Below, one piece after another: positions 24,206 to 32,650 of a stretch of 64,000 nucleotides of DNA. The notes beneath the pieces were generated by a model. The model did no database searches and had not been told where the DNA came from. It was given only the letters and a program-made list of their open reading frames with translations. The first letter of the stretch is position 1, and each line of letters begins with the position of its first letter. The position numbers and the translations under genes are program-made. The DNA is from an uncultured Lachnospiraceae bacterium. Its GTDB lineage: Bacteria; Bacillota; Clostridia; Lachnospirales; Lachnospiraceae. The stretch lies in the NCBI GenBank assembly GCA_947176965.1, contig CAMWSU010000001.1, positions 1 through 64,000 of the forward strand. The letters are read 5' to 3'.

Positions 24206-25107
24206 GGAATCGTATGGAAAAAAATAAATTGAAAGGCTGGCTGTATCTGCTGCCCGCCATTCTGTTTTTGGGATGCTTTATGGTATATCCGCTCATTGAC
24301 GTATTTGTGTATTCGTTTGAGGAGAGCTATAATTTTGCTTCCCAGACCTATCAGGGAACCGGTGGTTTCAATTTTGCGTATGTTCTGCATGATACGTATT
24401 TTTTGCAGGCGGTAAAAAATACCTTCCTCATGGTGATCATTACCGTGCCGCTCTCAACGGGCATCGCGCTTTTGATCTCTGTGGGATTAAGCTCCATCAA
24501 ACCGCTTCGCAGGCTTTTTCAGACGGTTTATTTTCTGCCGTATGTGACAAATACGCTTGCTGTCGGGCTTGTCTTTATGATCCTGTTCAAAAAGACGGAG
24601 TATACGGACGGGCTCGTGAACCTGCTCATTCATTGGTTCGGCGGAGAGTCGGTCGATTTCATTTCCGGACCGTACTGGGCGAAAATGTTTGTTATGTGTT
24701 TTTATATCATATGGGTCGTCATGCCGTTTAAGATCCTGCTCCTCACAAGTGCGCTCTTATCCGTGGATCAGAGCTATTACAACGCGGCAAAGGTGGATGG
24801 CACGTCGGGCGCGCGTATTTTTAGAAAGATCACGCTGCCGATGATCTCGCCCACGATCTTTTATCTTGTCATCACGGGCTTTATCGGCGCGTTCAAGGAA
24901 TACAGCGACGCTGTCGCATTGTTCGGGACGAACTTAAACGCTGCTGGAATGAATACGATCGTCGGATATGTGTACGACATGCTTTACGGGGACAGCGGCG
25001 GCTATCCGTCGTACGCTTCCGCCGCGGCGATCATACTGTTTGTGATCGTTTTGACCATCACCTGTATCAACCTGCTCATCAGCAGTAAGCATACAACGTA
25101 CAATTAA
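24202..25107 (+). CDS. Sugar ABC transporter permease (MalF-like)
   Basis: A 301-residue inner-membrane permease with six helices; helix 1 is GWLYLLPAILFLGCFMVYPL near residues 11-30. The EAA-type coupling loop is YYNAAKVDGTSGARIFRKIT near residues 192-211, with the Gly that contacts the ATPase. It pairs with the next permease. The start is uncertain between ATG 24202, which overlaps the FRG gene by four bases, and ATG 24214 behind GAGGAA. Confidence 0.9.
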   Translation: MRNRMEKNKLKGWLYLLPAILFLGCFMVYPLIDVFVYSFEESYNFASQTYQGTGGFNFAYVLHDTYFLQAVKNTFLMVIITVPLSTGIALLISVGLSSIKPLRRLFQTVYFLPYVTNTLAVGLVFMILFKKTEYTDGLVNLLIHWFGGESVDFISGPYWAKMFVMCFYIIWVVMPFKILLLTSALLSVDQSYYNAAKVDGTSGARIFRKITLPMISPTIFYLVITGFIGAFKEYSDAVALFGTNLNAAGMNTIVGYVYDMLYGDSGGYPSYASAAAIILFVIVLTITCINLLISSKHTTYN

Positions 25108-25121
25108 GGAGGAATCCTTCC

Positions 25122-25997
25122 ATGGCGAAAACGGATACTTACCAAGAGATCGAGCGCACGGCGGCGCGGCGCAAAAAAGGCATGCGCACGACCACCTATA
25201 TCCTGCTCACATTGTGGGCGCTCATCGTGCTGTTTCCTTTTTACTGGATGTTGCTGACGAGCATCAAAAGCTACGGTGCGTACAACTCGGAATATATTCC
25301 GCAATTTATTACCCTGTCGCCGACGCTTCAGAATTATGCGGATGCGTTCAGCGCCGTCCCTCTCGGCAGATACCTGCTCAACACGTTTATTTTTACGGTG
25401 GCGACGACCGCGATCATGATGGTGGTCATCACATTGGCGGCGTTCGCGTTTGCGCGTCTGAACTTTCGGGGAAAAAATCTCGTGTTCACGCTGTTTCTGG
25501 CGCTGATGATGATACCGAACGAGCTTGTCATCATCACGAACTTTGCGACGATCACAAACATGAACATGCGCAATTCGTTTTTGGGATTGATCTTACCGTC
25601 CGTCACATCCGTTTTTTATATTTATCTGTTAAAAGAGAATTTTGCGCAGGTGCCGGATTCGCTCTATTATGCGGCGAAAGTGGACGGCACCTCCGACTTA
25701 AAGTATCTGTGTAAGGTGATGGTGCCGATCTGCCGCCCGACGCTCATTACGATCGTGATCTTAAAGGTGATCGAGTGCTGGAATTCCTATGTGTGGCCGC
25801 GCCTCATCACCGACGACGAGCGCTATTTTCTGGTGTCGAACGGCATTCAGGAAATCCGGGAGAACGGCTTCGGCCGCGAGAATATCCCTGCGATGATGGC
25901 GGCGGTCGTTGTGATCTCGCTGCCGCTCATCGTGCTGTTTCTCATTTTCCGTGAAAAGATCATGGCGGGCGTATCAAGAGGGGGGACAAAAGGGTGA
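25122..25997 (+). CDS. Carbohydrate ABC transporter permease (MalG-like)
   Basis: A 291-residue inner-membrane permease with six helices and the EAA loop YYAAKVDGTSDLKYLCKVMV at about residues 186-205. The N-terminal helix TYILLTLWALIVLFPFYWML follows a short basic cytoplasmic tail. Start 25122 follows AAGGAGG. Its end overlaps the start of the binding-protein gene by four bases, so stoichiometric expression with the rest of the importer is expected. Confidence 0.92.
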   Translation: MAKTDTYQEIERTAARRKKGMRTTTYILLTLWALIVLFPFYWMLLTSIKSYGAYNSEYIPQFITLSPTLQNYADAFSAVPLGRYLLNTFIFTVATTAIMMVVITLAAFAFARLNFRGKNLVFTLFLALMMIPNELVIITNFATITNMNMRNSFLGLILPSVTSVFYIYLLKENFAQVPDSLYYAAKVDGTSDLKYLCKVMVPICRPTLITIVILKVIECWNSYVWPRLITDDERYFLVSNGIQEIRENGFGRENIPAMMAAVVVISLPLIVLFLIFREKIMAGVSRGGTKG

Positions 25998-27595
25998 CAA
26001 AAAAAAGAAAGACCGTTCGTTATTTGCTGTTATGTCTGCTTTTTGCATCCGCCGCGCTGCTTGCGGGCTGTCATGGGTCGAAGGGGCTTGACCCCTTTGG
26101 GATGCCGGAGGAATTCGACACCTCAAGAAATTATACGATCACGTTTTGGGCAAAAAACGATACAAACAAGACGCAGACGGACATTTACGAGCGGGCGATC
26201 GCTGAGTTTGAACAGCTGTATCCGAATATTAAAGTGAATCTGCGTTTGTATACGGATTATGGAATGATCTATAATGACGTCATTACGAATATTTCCACGA
26301 ATACGACGCCGAATGTCTGTATCACCTATCCGGACCACATCGCAACTTATCTGACGGGAACAAATGTTGTGGTTCCCTTGGATGAGTTGTTTGCCGATGA
26401 ACGCTATGGTTTCGGAGGGAGCGAGGTGCGTTTTGACACGGTGGCACAGAGCGAGGTCATTCCCCGCTTTTTGGAGGAGGGCGCGTTTGACGGGCACTAT
26501 TATGCAATTCCGTTCATGCGTTCCACCGAGGCATGCTATGTGAATAAAACCTATGTGGAAGCGCTGGGCTATACGCTGCCGGATGTGCTGACATGGGATT
26601 TTGTGTGGGAGGTGTCCGAGGCAGCTCTGGCGGCGGACGCGGACGGAAATTTTGTCGTCAACGGACAGAACGTGCTGATCCCGTTTATCTACAAATCCAC
26701 GGATAACATGATGATCCAGATGCTCAGGCAGACGGACGGTGACTATTCCACGGACGAGGGGGACATTCTTCTTTTTAACGATACGACGAAGGCGTTTCTC
26801 TACACGATTGCGGAGCATGGAAAAAGCAGGGCGTTTTCCACGTTTAAGATTTCGAGTTATCCCGCCAATTTCCTCAATGCCGGGCAGTGTATTTTTGCGG
26901 TCGATTCCACGGCGGGCGCGACTTGGATGGGAACGGATGCACCGCTTCGGGACATCAGTGATGAGAAGCTGGTGCAGTTTGAGACCGAGGTCATGACGGC
27001 CCCGCAGTTTGACCCGGGTGCGCCGCAGATGATCTCGCAGGGACCGTCCGTGTGCTTATTTAACAAGTCCGACCCGCAGGAGGTATTGGCGTCGTGGCTG
27101 TTTGCGCAGTATCTTTTGACGAACGATGTGCAGATCGCGTATGCCGAGACGGAGGGGTATATCCCCGTGACAACGAGGGCGCAGAACGCGGCGGAGTATA
27201 CGGACTATCTGGCGAGGGGCGGCGAGGACAACGCCCTGCACTATGACATCAAGATCAAGGCGGCAAAGCTGCTGCTTGACAATATTGACAATACTTTTGT
27301 TACGCCTGTGTTTAACGGCTCGGCATCCTTGCGCAACGCCGCGGGGCAGTTGGTCGAGGAGACGGTGAAGGCGGTCAGGCGGGGACAGACCGTGGATGAG
27401 GCGTTTATGGAGACGCTCTATGCCGACACGACAGCACTGTACCGCCTAGATCAGGGCGGGTCGTCCGCGACAGGAAAAACGGACTTAGGTCCGCTCCCGA
27501 AAACGGCGGTTGTTCTGCTTGTTTCGCTGGCGGTCGTATGGATTTTGATCATACTCTATGTCATTTTGCAGGCAAAAAAGCAGAAAAGCTATTGA
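25994..27595 (+). CDS. Sugar-binding lipoprotein of ABC importer with C-terminal anchor
   Basis: A 533-residue extracellular solute-binding protein (family 1). A lipoprotein signal peptide ends in the lipobox LLAGC with Cys near residue 26. The mature part shows YTITFWAKNDTNKTQTDIYE and AIAEFEQLYPNIKVNLRL typical of the fold. Unusually, the C-terminus carries a transmembrane helix (TAVVLLVSLAVVWILIILYV, about residues 503-522) followed by a basic tail, so the protein would be anchored at both ends. It is the last gene of the importer. Substrate is unknown; nearby glycosidases suggest an oligosaccharide. Confidence 0.88.
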   Translation: MTKKRKTVRYLLLCLLFASAALLAGCHGSKGLDPFGMPEEFDTSRNYTITFWAKNDTNKTQTDIYERAIAEFEQLYPNIKVNLRLYTDYGMIYNDVITNISTNTTPNVCITYPDHIATYLTGTNVVVPLDELFADERYGFGGSEVRFDTVAQSEVIPRFLEEGAFDGHYYAIPFMRSTEACYVNKTYVEALGYTLPDVLTWDFVWEVSEAALAADADGNFVVNGQNVLIPFIYKSTDNMMIQMLRQTDGDYSTDEGDILLFNDTTKAFLYTIAEHGKSRAFSTFKISSYPANFLNAGQCIFAVDSTAGATWMGTDAPLRDISDEKLVQFETEVMTAPQFDPGAPQMISQGPSVCLFNKSDPQEVLASWLFAQYLLTNDVQIAYAETEGYIPVTTRAQNAAEYTDYLARGGEDNALHYDIKIKAAKLLLDNIDNTFVTPVFNGSASLRNAAGQLVEETVKAVRRGQTVDEAFMETLYADTTALYRLDQGGSSATGKTDLGPLPKTAVVLLVSLAVVWILIILYVILQAKKQKSY

Positions 27596-27611
27596 TTTCA
27601 AAAGAAATCTA

Positions 27612-27640
27612 TTGATTTCTTTGCGATAGTTGAGTACAAT
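27612..27640 (+). promoter_or_regulatory. Sigma-A promoter
   Basis: TTGATT (27612-27617), 17 bases, TACAAT (27635-27640). It drives the lipoprotein gene at 27712. A small hairpin GATTTC-AAAA-GAAATC lies just upstream, at the importer operon's end. Confidence 0.65.
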
Positions 27641-27711
27641 GTCAACGTGTGATTGTTGATGGGAGTTCTGAAAGAGACTTCCGCGCATAAAGAAAAAGAG
27701 GAGAGAAAAAA

Positions 27712-28437
27712 ATGAAAAAAAGTGTGGCATTGATTTTGACGTTTTCCCTGATGCTTGCGCTTGCAGGCTGCGGTGGAAAGGGTGATGCAGGAAGCGATGT
27801 AAAGTCCGAGGGTGTTATGACCTATGCGGAGTACATGGCCGCGGCAGTGGACGACCAGGTTGTCGTAGAGACCTATGTGCAGGCAAAGCAGTCCTGGTGG
27901 GATAATACGGCGACGATTTATACGCAGGATAAGGACGGCGCATATTTTATTTACAATATGGCTTGCTCCGAGGCGGACTACGATAAGCTGACGCCGGGTA
28001 CGAAGATCAAGGTAACGGGCTATAAGGCAGAGTGGTCGGGCGAGGTTGAGATTGTTGACGCAACGTTCGAGATCGAGGACGGCAATTATGTTGCATCGGC
28101 GCTTGACGTAACGAGCATGCTCGGATCAGATGACCTGATCGCACATCAGAATGAATTTGTATCGTTCAAGGGGATGACCGTGGAGGATGCGGGCAACGGC
28201 TCTGCATTCATGTATAAGTGGGACAATTCCGGTACGGACGGCGACGATCTGTACTTCAATGTTTCCTTAAACGGACAGACCTATACGTTTACGGTAGAGT
28301 CCTATCTGTGTGATAACACGACGGATGTTTACGCTGCAGTCAAGAATCTGCAGATCGGCGATGTAGTCGATATGGAAGGTTTCTTATACTGGTATGAGGG
28401 CGTGAATCCGCACATCACATCCGTGACTGTAAAGTAA
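27712..28437 (+). CDS. Lipoprotein of unknown function
   Basis: A 241-residue secreted lipoprotein: signal peptide with lipobox ALAGC (Cys at about residue 20), then a beta-rich mature part with ATIYTQDKDGAYFIYNMACS, LTPGTKIKVTGYKAEWSGEV and LQIGDVVDMEGFLYWYEG. The alternation of KIKVTGY and DVVDMEGFLYW segments resembles OB-fold proteins that bind nucleic acid or small ligands, but I do not recognise the family. It has its own promoter and terminator, hence a single-gene unit. It would sit on the outer face of the membrane. Confidence 0.8.
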   Translation: MKKSVALILTFSLMLALAGCGGKGDAGSDVKSEGVMTYAEYMAAAVDDQVVVETYVQAKQSWWDNTATIYTQDKDGAYFIYNMACSEADYDKLTPGTKIKVTGYKAEWSGEVEIVDATFEIEDGNYVASALDVTSMLGSDDLIAHQNEFVSFKGMTVEDAGNGSAFMYKWDNSGTDGDDLYFNVSLNGQTYTFTVESYLCDNTTDVYAAVKNLQIGDVVDMEGFLYWYEGVNPHITSVTVK

Positions 28438-28459
28438 TCGGATAGAAGGATTAGTATGT

Positions 28460-28506
28460 AAAATGAGCGATACATTTGCCAAACGGCGGGGTACCGCTCA
28501 TTTTGT
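28460..28506 (+). terminator. Rho-independent terminator
   Basis: AAAATGAGCG (28460-28469) pairs with CGCTCATTTT (28495-28504) across a 25-base loop that itself contains a short GCC/GGC stem. Ends the lipoprotein gene; symmetric enough to act on both strands. Confidence 0.7.
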
Positions 28507-28534
28507 TATCATTGGCATAAAGAGGAAGTAAACC

Positions 28535-30652
28535 ATGAGGTATCAGATACGGCATGCGCTGGTGCAGTACGGCGCGGATACGATTATAGAGGATGTAAAT
28601 TTTGAGATTCACGATCATGAGAAAATCGCGGTGGTCGGACGGAACGGCTGTGGGAAGACAACGCTCTTAAAGCTGATCAACGGCGACATTACCATGAATA
28701 ATTTGGACAGCGACGAGACGTGCGGCATTACGATGGCGGGAAAGCAGGAGATCGGTTTTTTACATCAGATCAGCTTTCCGGACGCGGATTTAAGCGTGGA
28801 AGAGGAGATCAAGAAAACCTTCGCCGCGGTGTTTGCCTGCGAAGCGCGCATGAAAGAGATCGAGTGTCAGTTGGAGAGCGGCACCGCGCAGCAGGACGCA
28901 GAGCCGCAGGACGAAGAACAGCGGCGGCTGCTCGGCGAGTACAATGCGCTGCAAAGACGGATGGAGGCGCTCAGAGGATATAGCTGGCGCAGGGACATGG
29001 AGATCATGTTTCAGCAGTTTGGTTTTGCGCTTGCGGACTTACAGCGCCCGATCGGGAGCTTTTCAGGCGGGCAGCAGACGAAGATCGCGTTTATTAAGCT
29101 GCTGCTCTCCAGACCGGACATCATGCTCTTGGACGAGCCGACCAACCACCTTGACCTGAAGACGATCGAGTGGCTGGAGGATTATTTGCAAAAATATGAC
29201 AAGGCTGTCGTTATTGTTTCGCATGACCGCATGTTCTTGGACCGCGTGATCGATGTGACCTATGAGATTGAGTACCACCGCATCAAGCGTTATCCGGGCA
29301 ATTACAGTGCGTTTATGAAGCGCAAGGAGGAAGACCTGCAAAAGCAGGAGAAGGATTATGAGGCGCAACAGAAGGAGATCAAGCGTCTGACAGAGTGGAT
29401 CGAAAAATGGAAGAACACGCCGACAAAGGTGGCATCCGCGCATTCTAAGCAGATGATGATCGAGCATATGGTGAAGATCGAGAAGCCGAGGAGGTTTGAC
29501 ACGAAAACCTTCCGCGCCATGTTTCTGCCGCGCATCGAAAGCTATACGGAGGTATTGAATGTCAAAAACCTAAAGATCGGTTATGACAAAGAGCTTGCGG
29601 AGGTTTCTTTTTTATTGGAAAAGGGGCAAAAGCTGGCAATCCTCGGAGAGAACGGTATCGGGAAATCGACGCTGCTCAAAACGCTCGTCGGGCTGGTCCA
29701 GCCGCTTTCAGGCAAATTCTCCTTCGGTCACAATGTGGAGTGGGGGTATTTCGACCAACAGGAAGCGGTCATGAAAGACGCGCCGCCGGAGCAGACGATA
29801 TTGGATAATTTTTGGGAGGAATATCCGAAGCTTTTGCGCGAGCAGGTGCGGGGCGCGCTCGGTGCATTTCTCTTTTCGGGGGAGGATGTCATGAAGCAGA
29901 TGGGGCAGCTCTCCGGTGGGGAGAAGGTGCGATTAGAGCTTTGTAAAATGTTTTATCGCAAGCCGAATCTGCTCATTTTGGATGAGCCGACCAACCATAT
30001 GGATATGGCGGGAAAGGATGCACTCGAAAAAATGCTGGGCGATTTTCCGGGGACGATCCTGTTTGTTTCGCACGACCGCTATTTTGTGAGCCGGATCGCA
30101 ACGGGCGTGCTGGAGTTTGACTTGGGTGAGGTGCGGCAGTATCGGGGCGGCTACGAGGAGTACTTAGAGGAAAAGCAGAAGCGCATGAGCGGTATCGTGA
30201 AGGATACCGTGCGGGAGAAAGGAAGCCCTGCGCAGGAAAAAAAGAATACCGCCGGAGAGAGCGCGGGCGCGGTACGTGCCGGACAGGACGCGGCAGGGAT
30301 AAGCGGAAGCAGTGCGCGGGATGATAAAGGCGCAGCAGGGATGAACGGCAGCGGGAACGCCGCCAAGAATCCGACGTTGGATGACGTATTTGACAAAAAA
30401 ACATATTATAATCCGGGAAAGATTCTGTCCCGACTCAAAAAGCAGTTGGAAAAGTACGAGAAGCAGCTTGAGGAGAGTGAGGCGCGGGCGGCGGAGCTGT
30501 CCTTACGTCTCATGGAGCCGGAGCTTGCCTCGGACTATCAGAAGCTGATGGAGCTGCAGGAGCAGTTAGACGGCGAGGAGCATTTACAGGAGACGCTGTT
30601 AGAGCGGATGATGGAGACCGAGACCGAATTGCAGGAGATGGAGCAGGCATAG
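28535..30652 (+). CDS. ABC-F family ATPase
   Basis: A 705-residue soluble ATPase with two ABC domains and no membrane part, expected to act on the ribosome E site in translation or antibiotic protection. First Walker A is GRNGCGKTTLLKLINGD near residue 39, second GENGIGKSTLLKTLVG near 372; both signatures are present (FSGGQQTKIAF, LSGGEKVRLELCKM), as are LLDEPTNHLD and ILDEPTNHMD. The P-site tRNA-interaction linker (about 235-320) is Lys/Glu rich. Between the second ABC domain and the C-terminal coiled coil lies a 45-residue Ala/Gly/Asp-rich insertion. Whether it gives drug resistance cannot be decided. Confidence 0.92.
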   Translation: MRYQIRHALVQYGADTIIEDVNFEIHDHEKIAVVGRNGCGKTTLLKLINGDITMNNLDSDETCGITMAGKQEIGFLHQISFPDADLSVEEEIKKTFAAVFACEARMKEIECQLESGTAQQDAEPQDEEQRRLLGEYNALQRRMEALRGYSWRRDMEIMFQQFGFALADLQRPIGSFSGGQQTKIAFIKLLLSRPDIMLLDEPTNHLDLKTIEWLEDYLQKYDKAVVIVSHDRMFLDRVIDVTYEIEYHRIKRYPGNYSAFMKRKEEDLQKQEKDYEAQQKEIKRLTEWIEKWKNTPTKVASAHSKQMMIEHMVKIEKPRRFDTKTFRAMFLPRIESYTEVLNVKNLKIGYDKELAEVSFLLEKGQKLAILGENGIGKSTLLKTLVGLVQPLSGKFSFGHNVEWGYFDQQEAVMKDAPPEQTILDNFWEEYPKLLREQVRGALGAFLFSGEDVMKQMGQLSGGEKVRLELCKMFYRKPNLLILDEPTNHMDMAGKDALEKMLGDFPGTILFVSHDRYFVSRIATGVLEFDLGEVRQYRGGYEEYLEEKQKRMSGIVKDTVREKGSPAQEKKNTAGESAGAVRAGQDAAGISGSSARDDKGAAGMNGSGNAAKNPTLDDVFDKKTYYNPGKILSRLKKQLEKYEKQLEESEARAAELSLRLMEPELASDYQKLMELQEQLDGEEHLQETLLERMMETETELQEMEQA

Positions 30653-30658
30653 GGTAGT

Positions 30659-31564
30659 ATGGATGAGAAGTTATTTAGGATACTAAAAAAGGTATATTAT
30701 AAAAAAGACGAGATCAAAGATGAAAAAGGAAATAAAATACGAATCAAAACAGGGGATGTATTTGATCTGAAAACAAGTACCAGACAGTATTCTTTAGAAA
30801 ACCTTTCGCCGGAGGAAATCCTGCATTTACAGAAAAGCGGATTTGTTGTAAATGACATTGTCTATGATACACATGACGATAATATTCATAAATTAAAGGA
30901 AATAATCGGTAATCCAAATCTGTCATTGCATAATGTACTTTCTGCTTATATTGCCGGGTTTGGGAGTTTTCCAAGGGGACGGCAGCCGATTATGAGCTAT
31001 TTATTCGCACATGCAGTGCCGTTTCATCATTTTTGCAATTCGCAGGGGAGAGAAATATGCGAAATCTGCACGGTAAAAAGGGATTTTTGGTCCGAAAGAG
31101 GAAAGGAAATATTTCGCAGATATTGGGGATATTCATGGAATGAGTTTGCTGATCAGTTTTATATTGATTTAGAAGAATTTGTGAAATTGCCCCCACGGAC
31201 AGCTACGGAAGAAGATTTGCAGATTTTCCGCTCCGTAATTGATATGATACGGAATGCGCCGGAGGATGAAACACCCGGACAGTTGGAACAACGGATCAAA
31301 AAGTCGAAACTGATTCCAAACTGTGAAAAATATAGGCTGCGGGGGCAGCTTATGACATTAGCGGAGCTTGGTGTTATGTATAATCCGTTTATCAAACCAT
31401 TATTTGATGGTTTTACGAATTCTAATACCCGCTGCGAGATAGGACGAAAAGTGCCGGGAGGCAGCCGTTCAGATATCATCCTTCCGCTAAGCGGCTGGCG
31501 CGGCAAATATGGAATCTGTGAAGAACGGTTTGGGGAACTCTTCGGCTCGTTCTATCGAGAATGA
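30659..31564 (+). CDS. Hypothetical protein
   Basis: A 301-residue soluble protein not recognised. It contains AYIAGFGSFPRGRQPIMSY, an HHFCNSQGREICEICTVKRD segment (two Cys pairs or triads that could bind metal) near residues 120-140, and a C-terminal NTRCEIGRKVPGGSRSDIILPL. It starts six bases after the ABC-F stop codon, but its A/T-rich composition contrasts sharply with that neighbour, suggesting a newly acquired gene that uses the ABC-F transcript. A strong palindrome follows at 31569. No ribosome binding site better than GGGTAG is seen. Confidence 0.65.
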   Translation: MDEKLFRILKKVYYKKDEIKDEKGNKIRIKTGDVFDLKTSTRQYSLENLSPEEILHLQKSGFVVNDIVYDTHDDNIHKLKEIIGNPNLSLHNVLSAYIAGFGSFPRGRQPIMSYLFAHAVPFHHFCNSQGREICEICTVKRDFWSERGKEIFRRYWGYSWNEFADQFYIDLEEFVKLPPRTATEEDLQIFRSVIDMIRNAPEDETPGQLEQRIKKSKLIPNCEKYRLRGQLMTLAELGVMYNPFIKPLFDGFTNSNTRCEIGRKVPGGSRSDIILPLSGWRGKYGICEERFGELFGSFYRE

Positions 31565-31568
31565 AGGT

Positions 31569-31603
31569 CTAAGGAAGCGCTGATTAAATCAGCACTTCCT
31601 TAG
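31569..31603. repeat. CTAAGGAA palindromic repeat, copy 2
   Basis: A 35-base near-perfect palindrome: left arm CTAAGGAAGCGCTGATT, one central base, right arm AATCAGCACTTCCTTAG with a single mismatch. It lies five bases after a stop codon and could act as a transcript end or mRNA stabiliser. Copies at 20543, 47324 and 63426. Confidence 0.85.
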
Positions 31604-31681
31604 TGCCTCCAGCAGATGCACACGGATTTGCAGAGAAATTTGCCGCATTTTCTGCAGAGCTCAGAAAGAAGGAGAGACAAC

Positions 31682-32467
31682 ATGGACGTGCAATGTCTGA
31701 TCGTGGACGATGAGGTGGAACTTGCGCAGATGACCTGCGAGTATTTTGAGATGTTCGGCGTAAGCTGCAAGTATGTGGAGTCGGCGCAGGAGTGCCTTGC
31801 TTTTTTAGCCGAAAACACGGTGGGACTCATTCTGCTTGACATTAATCTCGTGAACGAGAGTGGATTTTCTCTGTGTAAAAAAATAAGGGAAACCCTGGAT
31901 ATTCCCATATTATTCATCAGTGCGCGCGACAGCGACAGCGATGTGCTGATCGCCTTAAACATCGGCGGGGACGATTATATCAAAAAGCCCTATTCCCTAA
32001 GCGTGCTGCTTGCGAAGGTGCAGGTTGTCTTAAAGCGCATGGAGGCAGGAAGACGCGCCGCGGAGAGCATGAAGAGAGAAGCGGTGCAGTGGGAAGTGCT
32101 CGGGATGGGAAGCGAAGGGGAGGATGACGCTGCAGGAAGCAGGACGGACGCGGGGCAACAGGACGCTCCGCTCCGCCTTGCGGAGGAAAAGCTGTGCGTG
32201 TACCTGAAAAAGAATAGGACAGGTGCGGAGGAACAGGAGATCCCCTTAAAAGCGAAGGAGTTTGCGCTGCTCAAATGCCTATATGAGCACCGCGGAACGA
32301 TCGTGACGAAGGAGCAGCTGTTCCTTTCGGTGTGGGGCGATGCGTTTTACAGTGACGGCACCCTGAATGTCCATATCAGAAGGCTGCGCGAAAAGCTGGA
32401 GGAGAACCCGTCCGACCCAAGGCTCATTAAAACAATCTGGGGAACGGGATATATGCTGGAAGGATGA
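31682..32467 (+). CDS. OmpR-family response regulator
   Basis: A 261-residue two-component regulator. The receiver domain (residues 1-118) has acidic residues DDE at 9-11, the phosphorylated Asp in LILLDINLVNE near 53, the Thr/Ser in LFISARD near 80 and the Lys of YIKKPYS near 102. The winged-helix DNA-binding domain (about 175-260) ends with IRRLREKLEENPSDPRLIKT and GTGYML. Between them sits a Gly/Ala/Asp-rich insertion of about 45 residues, longer than usual. ATG 31682 follows GAAGGAGAG. Partner kinase lies downstream after a structured repeat. Confidence 0.92.
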   Translation: MDVQCLIVDDEVELAQMTCEYFEMFGVSCKYVESAQECLAFLAENTVGLILLDINLVNESGFSLCKKIRETLDIPILFISARDSDSDVLIALNIGGDDYIKKPYSLSVLLAKVQVVLKRMEAGRRAAESMKREAVQWEVLGMGSEGEDDAAGSRTDAGQQDAPLRLAEEKLCVYLKKNRTGAEEQEIPLKAKEFALLKCLYEHRGTIVTKEQLFLSVWGDAFYSDGTLNVHIRRLREKLEENPSDPRLIKTIWGTGYMLEG

Positions 32468-32552
32468 TAAAGACGTCCGCCGGCATGGTGGAAAGTGCAG
32501 GCTGTTAAGGGGCGGAGTTGTCGGCACGACGTGCTTAGGGAGAGGAAATAGA

Positions 32553-32650
32553 TTGAAAAATCAGAGATTTTTCAAAAACGAACTAGTTCGTTTTGCAAAT
32601 ATTGTGCTTACGCCCAAATTCGCGGGCTGTTGGAAGCATGGAGGATTTTC
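32553..32650 (+). repeat. Modular structured repeat, copy C, ending in a Shine-Dalgarno
   Basis: Hairpin TTGAAAAA/TTTTTCAA, palindrome AAACGAACTAGTTCGTTT, the TTGTGC...GCCCAAATTCGCGGGC module and finally TGTTGGAAGCATGGAGG, six bases before the kinase ATG at 32651. Same module order as the copy at 7772. Confidence 0.8.

Noticed and set aside
28535-30652. Assignment of the ABC-F gene as an antibiotic-resistance ABC-F (such as Optr/Vga type)
   Set aside because: Both ATPase sites are clear, but the linker between them, which determines resistance, could not be matched by eye; only the family is claimed.
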